Below, piece by piece: positions 1 through 6,708 of a stretch of 25,637 bases of DNA. The notes below the pieces were generated by a model. That model was not told the DNA's origin. It saw only the letters and a list, made by a program, of their open reading frames with translations, and ran no database searches. The first letter of the stretch is position 1. Each line of letters starts with the position of its first letter. The translations under genes and the position numbers were made by a program. The stretch comes from Comamonadaceae bacterium (lineage in GTDB: Bacteria; Pseudomonadota; Gammaproteobacteria; Burkholderiales; Burkholderiaceae_C). Location: positions 1 through 25,637 of the forward strand of contig JAIXXW010000129.1 in NCBI GenBank assembly GCA_027490555.1, written 5' to 3'.

Positions 1-752
1 ACCACCTCGTGGTCGTCCCAGGTCATGAGCCAGGGATGGGCGGCATGACTGGCCTGCAAATCGGGGTCTGATTTGTAGTGCGCATGGCGGGCACGGTACT
101 CGTCCAGCGAGAACGGCATGCCGCCCTCGTGCGAACGGATTTTGAAATTCTTGTTGCTGCTTTCGTAGATGTAGTCGCCCACGAACAGCACCAGGTCCAG
201 GTCCTGCGCGGCCATGTGGCGGTGCGCCACATAGTGGCCCTGCTCGTAATGCTGGCAAGACGCCAGGGCCAGGCGCAAACGGCGCACCGGCTCGTTCAGG
301 GCCGGGCTGGTGCGGGTGCGGCCGACCGGGCTCAAGGCATGGCCGCTGGCAAAACGGAACCAGTAATGCCGCCCCGGCTGCAAGCCCTCGGCCAGCACAT
401 GCAGGCTGTGGCCCCGGCTGGCGTCGGTGACGAGGCGCCACTGGCGCACCGGCTGGCGCAAGGCCTCGTCGGCGAACAGCTCGCACACCACCTCGGTGGC
501 CGCCGTTCGCCGCGCTGCATCCGCGTCGTGGATGAGCAAACGCGTCCACAGCACCACGCTGGTCGGCTGCGGCTGGCCGCTGGCCACCCCCAGGCTGAAG
601 GGGTTGTGTTGCCAGCGTGCGGGCATGGCCTGGGCCTGCGCGCCGGGCGTGGCCCAGGGGGCCAGCGCTGCGGCCAGGGCGATGCGGTGCAGGTCACGGC
701 GCGACAGTGTGGGCAGGGCCGCTGGTGCGCGGCGCTGGAAAGGTGGGAACAT
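1..752 (-). CDS. phoD: PhoD-like alkaline phosphatase/phosphodiesterase, N-terminal part (runs off window)
   Basis: About 250 N-terminal residues of a PhoD-family metallophosphatase, cut by the window edge; the family is usually about 500 residues. PhoD enzymes are exported phosphomonoesterases/diesterases that release phosphate outside the cytoplasm. The N-terminus has a twin-arginine motif (SRRDLHR, residues 17-23), a hydrophobic stretch and an Ala-rich cleavage region, so Tat export is expected. Next comes the PhoD N-terminal beta domain (FSLGVASGQPQPTSVVLWTR), then the start of the catalytic domain: ASCQHYEQGHY, the metal-binding FVGDYIYE and WDDHEV. The start is the ATG at 752, the only one giving a complete Tat signal. 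It diverges from the EamA gene across 119 bp. The family call is firm; the exact substrate is not known. Confidence 0.9.
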   Translation of the reverse strand, partial: MFPPFQRRAPAALPTLSRRDLHRIALAAALAPWATPGAQAQAMPARWQHNPFSLGVASGQPQPTSVVLWTRLLIHDADAARRTAATEVVCELFADEALRQPVRQWRLVTDASRGHSLHVLAEGLQPGRHYWFRFASGHALSPVGRTRTSPALNEPVRRLRLALASCQHYEQGHYVAHRHMAAQDLDLVLFVGDYIYESSNKNFKIRSHEGGMPFSLDEYRARHAHYKSDPDLQASHAAHPWLMTWDDHEV

Positions 753-871
753 GATCCGGTTTCAGCCAATCGGTCGCTCACGGGCGAGCTGTGCAGCCAT
801 GTTAACCGGGCTGCGTGGGGTCCTTTCGGGCGCGACAGCCGACCCGCACGGTCAAAGGCACAATCGCTGGC

Positions 872-1762
872 ATGAGCCTGTCCACACGCCCCCGCAAAGA
901 CCACCTGGACGCCCTGGCCGTGGGCATGCTGCTGGCGTGCTGCATGTTCTGGGGCTTTCAGCAGGTCATGGTCAAGGCCACCGTGGCCGAGCTGCCGCCG
1001 GTGTTCCAGTCTGCGGTTCGGGGGGTGGGGGCCACGCTGCTGCTGTGGCTGTGGTGCCTGTGGCGCGGGGTGCGCCTGTTTGAGCGCGACGGCAGTTTCT
1101 GGCCCGGCCTGCTGGTGGGCGGCCTGTTCGCGGTCGAGTTCGCCTTCCTCTACATCGGTCTGCAGCACACCACGGCCTCCCGGCTGACGGTGTTCCTGTA
1201 CACCTCGCCCTTTTGGGTGGCGGCTTTGCTGCCCTGGTTCATCCCGACAGAACGGCTGCGGGTCTCCCAATGGCTGGGCCTGGCCTGTGCGTTTGCGGCC
1301 GTGGTGTTCGCCTTGCGCGAAGGCCTGGGCGGCGGCCATGCCCAGGGCGACCTGATGGGCCTGGCGGCCGGGGCGCTGTGGGGCCTGACCACGGTGGCCA
1401 TCCGCGCTTGCAACCTCACCCGCATCTCGGCCGAGAAGCTGCTGTTTTACCAACTGGCCGTCAGCACCGTGGTGCTGGCCCTGCTGTCGCTGGGCATGGA
1501 CGAACCCTGGCACACGCCCTGGAGCGGCTTTGCCATGGTGTCGGTGGCGGTGCAGACCGTGGTGGGGGCCTTCGCCAGCTACCTGGTCTGGATGTGGATG
1601 CTGGGCCACTACCCGGCCACCAAAATCTCCACCTTTGTTTTCCTGACCCCGCTGTTTGCGCTCTTGTTTGGCACCCTGTGGCTGGGCGAAGCGGTGACCC
1701 TGCCCCTGGTGCTGTCCCTGGCGCTGGTGGCGCTGGGCATTGTGCTGGTCAACCGCAAATGA
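872..1762 (+). CDS. EamA/DMT-superfamily transporter (drug/metabolite exporter)
   Basis: A 296-residue inner-membrane protein with about ten hydrophobic segments in two EamA repeats, the usual size for the 10-TM drug/metabolite transporter family. Typical sequence marks are LACCMFWGFQQVMVKA in the first helix, the aromatic-rich ALWGLTTVAIRA at the start of the second repeat, and a C-terminal helix ending ALGIVLVNRK. The ATG at 872 was chosen because it begins just before the first membrane helix. An in-frame start at 815 would add about 19 residues with no family resemblance. Members export amino acids, metabolites or drugs, but the substrate cannot be predicted. It is transcribed divergently from the phosphatase, with no functional link evident. 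Confidence 0.88.
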   Translation: MSLSTRPRKDHLDALAVGMLLACCMFWGFQQVMVKATVAELPPVFQSAVRGVGATLLLWLWCLWRGVRLFERDGSFWPGLLVGGLFAVEFAFLYIGLQHTTASRLTVFLYTSPFWVAALLPWFIPTERLRVSQWLGLACAFAAVVFALREGLGGGHAQGDLMGLAAGALWGLTTVAIRACNLTRISAEKLLFYQLAVSTVVLALLSLGMDEPWHTPWSGFAMVSVAVQTVVGAFASYLVWMWMLGHYPATKISTFVFLTPLFALLFGTLWLGEAVTLPLVLSLALVALGIVLVNRK

Positions 1763-1787
1763 ATCCTCCACGTTTGAACCCTCTTCC

Positions 1788-1860
1788 GTAGGAGCCCACC
1801 CTGTGGGCGATGCGTGTGGTGCATGCCATGCAAACCATCGCCCACGGGGTGGGCTCCTAC
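1788..1860. repeat. REP-like inverted pair (BIME-like)
   Basis: Two 25-nt arms (1788-1812 and 1836-1860) are inverted copies differing at one base, separated by 23 nt. Each arm contains its own mini-palindrome GCCCAC-N3-GTGGGC and starts GTAGGAG. The layout resembles Pseudomonas REP units (GTAGGAGC...GCGATG). The same core recurs at 25407-25460. It lies between two codirectional genes (EamA exporter and acuI) and could form a long hairpin that stops or stabilises the upstream message. No RAYT-type transposase gene is in the window. Confidence 0.8.
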
Positions 1861-1896
1861 AAATGACTATCCACCCCTTCGACAGAAAGACCCCCC

Positions 1897-2883
1897 ATGA
1901 GCTACCAAGCCCTGCAAATCCACAAAGACGACGCCGGTTACCGCTGCACGCTGCAAACCCTGGACGACAGCGCCTTGCCCGAAGGCGATGTGACGGTGCA
2001 GGTGGACTATTCGACCCTGAATTACAAGGACGGACTAGCCATCACCGGCAAATCGCCTGTGGTGCGCAAGTTCCCGCTCACGCCCGGCATTGACCTGGCG
2101 GGCACCGTGACCGACAGCCAGCACCCGCTCTTCAAAGCGGGTGACCAAGTCGTGCTCAATGGCTGGGGCGTGGGCGAGAGCCAAAGCGGCGGCTTGGCGC
2201 AAAAGGCGCGCCTGAAAGGCGACTGGCTGATCCACTTGCCCGCGGCCTTCAGCCCGCGCCAGGCCATGGCCATTGGCACCGCAGGCTACACCGCCATGCT
2301 GTGCGTGATGGCACTGGAAAAGCACGGCGTCACACCCGACAAGGGCGATATTTTGGTCACGGGTGCGGGCGGCGGCGTGGGCAGCGTGGCGATCGCGCTG
2401 CTGGCCAAACTGGGCTACCGCATAGTGGCCAGCACCGGCCGCCTGCAAGAGGCCGACTACCTGCGCCAGCTGGGCGCGGCCGACGTGATGGACCGGGCCG
2501 AACTGTCGGCCCCCGGCAAACCGCTGGCCAAAGAACGCTGGGCCGGTGTGGTCGACACGGTGGGCAGCCACACCCTGGCCAACGCCTGCGCCAGCACGAA
2601 ATACGGCGGCGTGGTCACCGCTTGCGGCCTGGCCCAGGGCATGGACTTTCCCGCCAGCGTGGCGCCCTTCATCCTGCGCGGCGTGACGCTGGCGGGCATC
2701 GACAGCGTGATGGCGCCGCGCGCAGTGCGCGAAGCCGCCTGGGCGCGCCTGGCGAAAGACCTGGACACCGCGCAGCTTGAGCGCATGACGCGCGAAGTGG
2801 CGCTGGCCGAGGCCATCGGTCTGGGCGCCGAGATCCTGGCGGGCCAGGTGCGCGGGCGCTTGGTGGTGAACGTGAACCGCTGA
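1897..2883 (+). CDS. acuI: Acrylyl-CoA reductase-like MDR-family quinone oxidoreductase (AcuI/YhdH)
   Basis: A 328-residue zinc-independent medium-chain dehydrogenase/reductase of the YhdH/AcuI subgroup. AcuI reduces acryloyl-CoA to propionyl-CoA with NADPH in DMSP and 3-hydroxypropionate metabolism and in acrylate detoxification. Visible marks are the N-terminal YSTLNYKDGLAITGK, the GroES-fold segment FPLTPGIDLAGTV, the Rossmann glycine motif VTGAGGGVGSVAIALLAKLG (about residues 153-172) and the C-terminal RGRLVVNVNR. Length matches the subgroup. The start ATG follows a weak AGAAAG element. It follows the REP-like pair and converges on the thioesterase genes, with a short palindrome between the stops. 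AcuI is the most likely identity, but other YhdH-like reductases cannot be excluded from sequence alone. Confidence 0.9.
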   Translation: MSYQALQIHKDDAGYRCTLQTLDDSALPEGDVTVQVDYSTLNYKDGLAITGKSPVVRKFPLTPGIDLAGTVTDSQHPLFKAGDQVVLNGWGVGESQSGGLAQKARLKGDWLIHLPAAFSPRQAMAIGTAGYTAMLCVMALEKHGVTPDKGDILVTGAGGGVGSVAIALLAKLGYRIVASTGRLQEADYLRQLGAADVMDRAELSAPGKPLAKERWAGVVDTVGSHTLANACASTKYGGVVTACGLAQGMDFPASVAPFILRGVTLAGIDSVMAPRAVREAAWARLAKDLDTAQLERMTREVALAEAIGLGAEILAGQVRGRLVVNVNR

Positions 2884-2897
2884 CGCGCCGGAGCGCG

Positions 2898-2909
2898 GTG
2901 CTGCAGCAC
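2898..2909. terminator. Short palindrome between converging genes
   Basis: GTGCTGCAGCAC is a perfect 12-bp palindrome filling the 26-bp gap between the acuI stop and the stop of the opposing thioesterase-like gene. It is flanked by further GC-rich complementary stretches but has no T-tract, so it is only a candidate weak bidirectional terminator. Confidence 0.3.
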
Positions 2910-3209
2910 TCAGCGCGCTTGGGCCCGGTAAGTGCCCAGCGCCTGCGCCAGCAAGTCGCCCTGTGCGTTGCGCAACTGCGCTTCGCAAAACACCATGGTC
3001 TTGCCGCCACCGACCACCTGGGCGGTGGCCGTCCAAGGCCCCTGACCAGGCTGAAAGAAGGACAGGTGCATGTCCAGCGCCACCACCTCGCGCGGCGCTT
3101 GCGGCCCCGCGTTGACGCGCGCCAGTGCCGCCTGGCCCATGGCCTCGTCCAGCTGCGCCATGAACGCCACACGGGCCGAAGGTGAAGAGGCTTTGTGCAA
3201 AGCGTTCAT
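2910..3209 (-). CDS. Short PaaI-like hotdog protein lacking the N-terminal half
   Basis: A 99-residue protein aligning with the C-terminal two thirds of the adjacent thioesterase. MAQLDEAMGQAAL matches VVTLLDVVMASAAV of the neighbour, and LSFFQPGQGPW and LRNAQGDLLAQALGTY match LDSSFIEPGRGPL and VRDAQGRLVAKAHGTF. Full PaaI-type proteins have about 135-145 residues. Here the first roughly 45 residues, including the conserved HGG turn, are missing, although the Asp of the LLD-like segment (D21) is kept. The ATG at 3209 has a GAAGG element overlapping the stop of the upstream thioesterase, with 10 bp between the genes, so translational coupling is likely. It may be a partner subunit of the full-length protein, a decaying duplicate, or an inactive regulator. 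Confidence 0.72.
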   Translation of the reverse strand: MNALHKASSPSARVAFMAQLDEAMGQAALARVNAGPQAPREVVALDMHLSFFQPGQGPWTATAQVVGGGKTMVFCEAQLRNAQGDLLAQALGTYRAQAR

Positions 3210-3219
3210 GCTGCGGCCT

Positions 3220-3633
3220 TCACTGCGGGCGGGGCAGGTAACGGAAGGTGCCGTGCGCCTTGGCCACCAGGCGGCCCTGCGCGTCGCGCACCTGGGCTTG
3301 GCACCAGGCCACATCGTTGTCGCAGCCCAGCACCTCGCCTTGGGCCGTCAAAGGGCCTCGGCCGGGCTCGATGAAACTGCTGTCCAGGTTCAGGGTGACC
3401 ACGGTTTTTTGAAAATTCACCTGCGAGACCGCCGCGCTGGCCATGACCACATCCAGCAGCGTGACCACCACGCCGCCGTGCACGGCGCCGATGACATTGC
3501 CCAAGTCGGCATGCGGGTCAAGCGAGATTTGCGCCTTGCCGCCTTCGGAATGATCGCGCCGCATGCCCAGCAGGCGGGTGAACGGGGTCTTGGCAAAAAT
3601 CGCCAAGGGGTCGTCGGCGGTGACGGGTTGCAT
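3220..3633 (-). CDS. PaaI-family hotdog acyl-CoA thioesterase
   Basis: A 137-residue single hotdog-domain protein of the PaaI/YdiI thioesterase family. These cytosolic enzymes hydrolyse acyl- or aryl-CoA thioesters, often as a housekeeping step in aromatic or fatty acid catabolism. The signature is GNVIGAVHGGVVVTLLDVVM (residues 45-64), with the HGG turn at 52-54 and the catalytic-type Asp at 61, followed by the beta strands TVVTLNLDSSFIEPGRGPL and the C-terminal RDAQGRLVAKAHGTFRYLP. The ATG at 3633 is preferred because upstream in-frame codons overlap the Bug gene and look unlike the family. It is the middle gene of a tight three-gene set: 10 bp after the Bug receptor stop and 10 bp before the shorter paralogue. 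Confidence 0.87.
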   Translation of the reverse strand: MQPVTADDPLAIFAKTPFTRLLGMRRDHSEGGKAQISLDPHADLGNVIGAVHGGVVVTLLDVVMASAAVSQVNFQKTVVTLNLDSSFIEPGRGPLTAQGEVLGCDNDVAWCQAQVRDAQGRLVAKAHGTFRYLPRPQ

Positions 3634-3643
3634 GCGCGCGCTT

Positions 3644-4633
3644 TCAGTCCAGTTTGAAGCCGATGTCCTTGAGCATCTTGGCGTCGCGCTCGTAGGCCGT
3701 GCGGGCATAGGCGCTGTAAGCCTCGCCGCTCATCAGGTTGGGCTGCATGTCAAAACTCTCGAGCTGGCTTTGGTGCGCCGCATCGGCCGAGGCCTTGCGA
3801 AAGGCCGCTGCCAATCGGGTCGCGATGGCGGGTGGCAGGTTCTTGGGTGCGACCAAGCCCATAGGCGAGTCGATGGTGATGTCAAAGCCCGAGGCCTTGA
3901 CGGTGGGCACGCCCGGGTAGCCTTTGAGAGGTTCTTGCGTGAAAGTGGCCAACAAGCGGGCCTTGCCACCGCGCACCTGTGCACCAAAACCCGGGTCGCC
4001 ATACACATCCAGATGCCGCCCAATCAGTGCGGTGAAGGCTTCGCCGCCGCCCTTGAAAGGCACCATGTTGAACGAGGTGCCCGCCATTTTGGCCAAGCGC
4101 TCGGCCACGATGCGGTTGATGCTGATGGCCCCCACCGTGCCCCAGCTGATCGCGCCGGGGCGCTTTTTGGCGTCGGCCAGCAAGTCGCCCAGCGTCTGCC
4201 AAGGCGCATCGGCCGCCACACAAATGCCGGTGGTCAGATTGAACAGGCCGATCAGGTAGGTGAAGTCTTTGAGCGGGTCGAAGTTGACCTTTTGCACCAG
4301 CGGCGCGCGGATCACCGAGTTGTGCATCACGGCCACCGTGTAGCCATCTGACTCAGGCATAGAAGCGAGCGCCGCCGTGCCCATCACACCGCCCGCACCG
4401 GGCTTGTGCATCAGCACCACCGGCTGGCCCAGCTCCTTGGACGCGGCCTCGGCCAGCGTGCGAAAGATCGGGTCCATCGAGCCGCCGGGCGGAAAGGGCA
4501 GCACCAACTGGATCGGTTTGGACGGAAAAGCCTCTGCAGGGCGGCTCTGGGCCAGGGCCGAGCCACCGGCGGCCAGGGCCGACAACGCCAGCAAGGCCTG
4601 CCTGCGGTCAAGCGAAAAAGCGGGGGGGTTCAT
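3644..4633 (-). CDS. Bug-family (TTT) solute-binding protein
   Basis: A 329-residue periplasmic receptor of the Bug/TctC family (PF03401), which binds carboxylates and other small organic acids for tripartite tricarboxylate transporters. It begins with an RR-containing leader (SLDRRQALLALSALAAGG, ending SALAQ), so Sec or Tat export is expected. Family marks follow: FPSKPIQLVLPFPPGGSMD, KPGAGGVMGTAAL, DGYTV, VPFKGGGEAFTALIGRHLD and the C-terminal DIGFKLD. The ATG at 4633 has a good AAGGAG site 6 nt upstream. It heads a minus-strand operon with two hotdog thioesterase-like genes. No TctA/TctB partner is nearby, so the membrane part must be encoded elsewhere or be shared. Confidence 0.93.
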   Translation of the reverse strand: MNPPAFSLDRRQALLALSALAAGGSALAQSRPAEAFPSKPIQLVLPFPPGGSMDPIFRTLAEAASKELGQPVVLMHKPGAGGVMGTAALASMPESDGYTVAVMHNSVIRAPLVQKVNFDPLKDFTYLIGLFNLTTGICVAADAPWQTLGDLLADAKKRPGAISWGTVGAISINRIVAERLAKMAGTSFNMVPFKGGGEAFTALIGRHLDVYGDPGFGAQVRGGKARLLATFTQEPLKGYPGVPTVKASGFDITIDSPMGLVAPKNLPPAIATRLAAAFRKASADAAHQSQLESFDMQPNLMSGEAYSAYARTAYERDAKMLKDIGFKLD

Positions 4634-4828
4634 GCGGTCTCCTTGTGCGTGCACGCAGATTAAAGGCGGCCCGCAGCCGCTCAAATGGCTGAAAAGCACA
4701 AAAGCGCTGGCAAAAGCTGTCAGGGGGCACGCACCAACGTCAAAATCCCTGGCTTGTGAGAAACCCCTGCTGCCCTTGAACCCGCGCGCCTCCTGCATGG
4801 GCTGACACGCCACCCAGACAGCGGTCAC

Positions 4829-4975
4829 TCAAACCATGGCTTGCCGCACACCCTCGGACAACAGATCGATCAAGTCGCGTGCAAAGACCGGCAGCTCCTC
4901 AAACCGGCTTCGACCATGCGGCAGGCCAACTCGAAGCTGCTGACCCGGATGCGCACCTTCAGCGGCATGTTGGGC
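4829..4975 (-). pseudogene. LysR-family regulator C-terminal remnant
   Basis: This stretch aligns closely with the 3' end of the intact LysR gene at 24438-25346. Positions 4829-4904 match 24436-24512 (stop codon through FDELPHFARDLIDLL), and 4905-4975 match 24634-24705 (NKPLKVRIQVSSFESACRMIEAG). About 121 bp present in the intact gene is missing at the junction, which also breaks the reading frame. The remnant encodes PNMPLKVRIRVSSFELACRM, then after the deletion and in another frame FEELPVFARDLIDLLSEGVR and a stop. Everything N-terminal of this, including the DNA-binding domain, is gone. It lies in the 503-bp gap between the Bug gene at 3644-4633 and the GlcG-like gene, oriented divergently from the latter. 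Confidence 0.85.
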
Positions 4976-4999
4976 TTTTTTTAGCGGGTCGCTCGGCCA

Positions 5000-5038
5000 G
5001 CTATAGGGCGCAGTTATAGCCCTTACAGCAATTCTGTA
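5000..5038. promoter_or_regulatory. Paired LysR-type operator-like palindromes
   Basis: GCTATA-N9-TATAGC at 5000-5020 contains the T-N11-A core (ATA-N9-TAT) of LysR binding boxes. A second palindrome, TACAG-N5-CTGTA, sits at 5024-5038. Both lie about 100-135 bp upstream of the GlcG-like gene, the usual place for recognition and activation boxes of a LysR activator. The remainder of the gap from 5039 to 5136 holds a possible -10 (TAGAAT near 5065) without a convincing -35. From 4634 to 4828 only the Bug gene leader with a TTTAAT-like element on the minus strand is seen. Confidence 0.5.
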
Positions 5039-5136
5039 GTACCGCTTGGCCGCTGTGCACTCCTAGAATCATTCAAGTCAAAGCCCCATGCCCTACAGCC
5101 GTTTTTCTTGACCCGGCCCACACCCCTTCTTTTTTC

Positions 5137-5580
5137 ATGAGCGCACACAACGACCCCATCCTTGACGCCCCTCTGCCCTACGGTCCCACCCTGGTGCTGG
5201 AAGAGGCCAAACGCATGATGCAAGCCGCCGAGAGTTACGCCCAAGCCAAGAAATGGCCCGTGTCCATCGTCATCACCGACGCCAGCGGCGGCATTTTGAT
5301 GGCCCACAAACTCGACAACACACAGCATTCGAGCATGGAGATTGCCATGGGCAAGGCACGCACCGCTGTGAACTTTCGCCGTCCCACCCGCATGTTCCAG
5401 GACGGCATTCGGGCAGGCGGGGAAGGTTTGCGCTTTTTGGCGGTCCCCGGTGTCACGCCTTTGGAGGGGGGATTCCCCGTGGTGCGCCATGGCCAAGTGG
5501 TCGGCGGCATCGGCGTCTCGGGCGTGCTGTCCTCACAAGATGCCGAAGTGGCACAGGCCGGCATGGCCGCGCTCACTTGA
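5137..5580 (+). CDS. GlcG/HbpS-family heme-binding-like protein
   Basis: A 147-residue protein of the GlcG/HbpS (DUF336, PF03928) family. Visible conserved parts are LVLEEAKRMMQAAESYA, the strand VSIVITDASGGILMAHKLDN, ARTAVNFRRPTRMFQ, and the closing GGFPVVRHGQVVGGIGVSGV. Some members bind heme or cobalamin; most have no assigned role and occur next to catabolic oxidoreductases or TTT receptors, as here. There is no signal peptide, so it is expected in the cytoplasm. The start has no clear ribosome-binding site (pyrimidine-rich leader), but the next in-frame ATGs fall inside the conserved domain. It is 39 bp upstream of a Bug receptor gene and likely cotranscribed with it, downstream of the operator-like palindromes. 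Confidence 0.82.
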   Translation: MSAHNDPILDAPLPYGPTLVLEEAKRMMQAAESYAQAKKWPVSIVITDASGGILMAHKLDNTQHSSMEIAMGKARTAVNFRRPTRMFQDGIRAGGEGLRFLAVPGVTPLEGGFPVVRHGQVVGGIGVSGVLSSQDAEVAQAGMAALT

Positions 5581-5619
5581 AGCCAAGCGACACTTTCAAC
5601 AACACCAACAGGAGACAAG

Positions 5620-6594
5620 ATGACTTCCATCACACGCAGAAATTTGGTGATCGGGGCCCCCCTGAGCCTGGCACTTCCCGGACTGGTCAAAGCGCAAGAC
5701 CGGTTCCCGAACAAAACCGTTCGGATCATTGTTCCTTTTGTGGCCGGCAGCCAGGTCGATATTGTGGCCAGGGAGATCCAGCGCCGCGTCCAGGAGACAT
5801 GGGGGCAGCCGGTGATTGTGGACAACCGGCCTGGTGCCGGCGGAACCATCGGAAGCCGGGGAGTGGCAACGGCCGATGCCGATGGCCACACCTTGCTCTT
5901 CACCTCGGCGTCGCACGCCATCAACCCGACCCTGTACAAAAAGCTGCCCTACGACACCTTGAAAGATTTTCGTGGTGTGACTTTTGGCACGAGCGTGCCC
6001 AATGTGCTGGTGGTCGCCCCTTCTTTGGGGGTCAAAACGGTGCCCGAGTTGCTGCAGTTGATTCGCAGCAAGCCCGGTGCCATGAATTTCGCATCGGCCG
6101 GTGTGGGCAGCGGCACCCACTTCAACGGCGAGATGTTCAAGGCCATGGCCAAGCTGGACATCGTGCATGTGCCTTACAAGGGCACGGGCGATGCACTGGT
6201 GGACACCGCGGCAGGGCGATCGGCGCTGTATTGGTCGCCGCTGGGCCTCACACTGCCTTTTATCCGCGACAACAAGCTCATCCCCTTGGCCGTGAGCACC
6301 GCCCGGCGCGCTGCCGTCATGCCCGATGTGCCGGTGATTTCAGACTTCGTGCCCGGTTGTGTCTATGACCACTGGTATGGCCTGATGGCCCCCGCGAAAA
6401 CGCCCCAGCTGGTGGCGGACAAAATTGCGGCCGATGTGGGCCGTGCATTGCGCCACCCTGAAGTGGCCAAGACCCTGGCCGATCAGGGCGTCGCCGTGGC
6501 GCCCGGTACACCCGCCGAATTCGACCGCTTCATCGCTGCAGAGATCGACCGCTTGGGTGCGGTGGTCAAGAGCGCCGGCATCCAATTGGACTAA
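5620..6594 (+). CDS. Bug-family (TTT) solute-binding protein
   Basis: A 324-residue Bug/TctC-type periplasmic receptor. The leader TSITRRNLVIGAPLSLALPG ending VKAQ has a twin-arginine pair and hydrophobic core. Domain marks are FPNKTVRIIVPFVAGSQVD, RPGAGGTIGSRGVATADADG, VPYKGTGDALVDTAAGRSAL and the C-terminal SAGIQLD. It departs from its relatives at two places: SQVD replaces the usual GG(A/S)xD after PF, and the GGQxD segment reads AGRSA, so its ligand may differ. GGAGACAAG precedes the ATG at a good distance. It follows the GlcG-like gene in one transcription unit and converges with the flavoprotein gene. Confidence 0.92.
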   Translation: MTSITRRNLVIGAPLSLALPGLVKAQDRFPNKTVRIIVPFVAGSQVDIVAREIQRRVQETWGQPVIVDNRPGAGGTIGSRGVATADADGHTLLFTSASHAINPTLYKKLPYDTLKDFRGVTFGTSVPNVLVVAPSLGVKTVPELLQLIRSKPGAMNFASAGVGSGTHFNGEMFKAMAKLDIVHVPYKGTGDALVDTAAGRSALYWSPLGLTLPFIRDNKLIPLAVSTARRAAVMPDVPVISDFVPGCVYDHWYGLMAPAKTPQLVADKIAADVGRALRHPEVAKTLADQGVAVAPGTPAEFDRFIAAEIDRLGAVVKSAGIQLD

Positions 6595-6605
6595 GCGCAC
6601 ACGCC

Positions 6606-6642
6606 AGGGCTGTCCGGGCGTTTTCAACGCGCCGGCAGCCCT
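6606..6642. terminator. Candidate bidirectional terminator hairpin
   Basis: AGGGCTG (6606-6612) pairs with CAGCCCT (6636-6642), and the inner bases (CCGG with CCGG, then CG with CG around a TTTTCAA-like loop) extend the stem with one bulge. It lies between the convergent stops of the Bug gene and the FAD oxidoreductase gene. The lack of a T-tract lowers confidence. Confidence 0.5.
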
Positions 6643-6708
6643 CTTGGACACCCGTCCATCTTGAACCCATCCCCTGTCCGCCTGAGGCACATGCCCCAGC
6701 CAGAAGGG

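Noticed and set aside
753..871. Promoter elements for the divergent PhoD and EamA genes
   Set aside because: A CACAAT near 860 and a TTGACC on the minus strand were noted, but neither has a partner element at proper spacing.
332..1771. A 479-codon open frame on the minus strand
   Set aside because: It runs antisense to the EamA gene and then out of frame through the PhoD gene. Its translation is rich in Gln, His, Gly and Arg, as expected for an antisense frame in GC-rich DNA, and no domain is visible.
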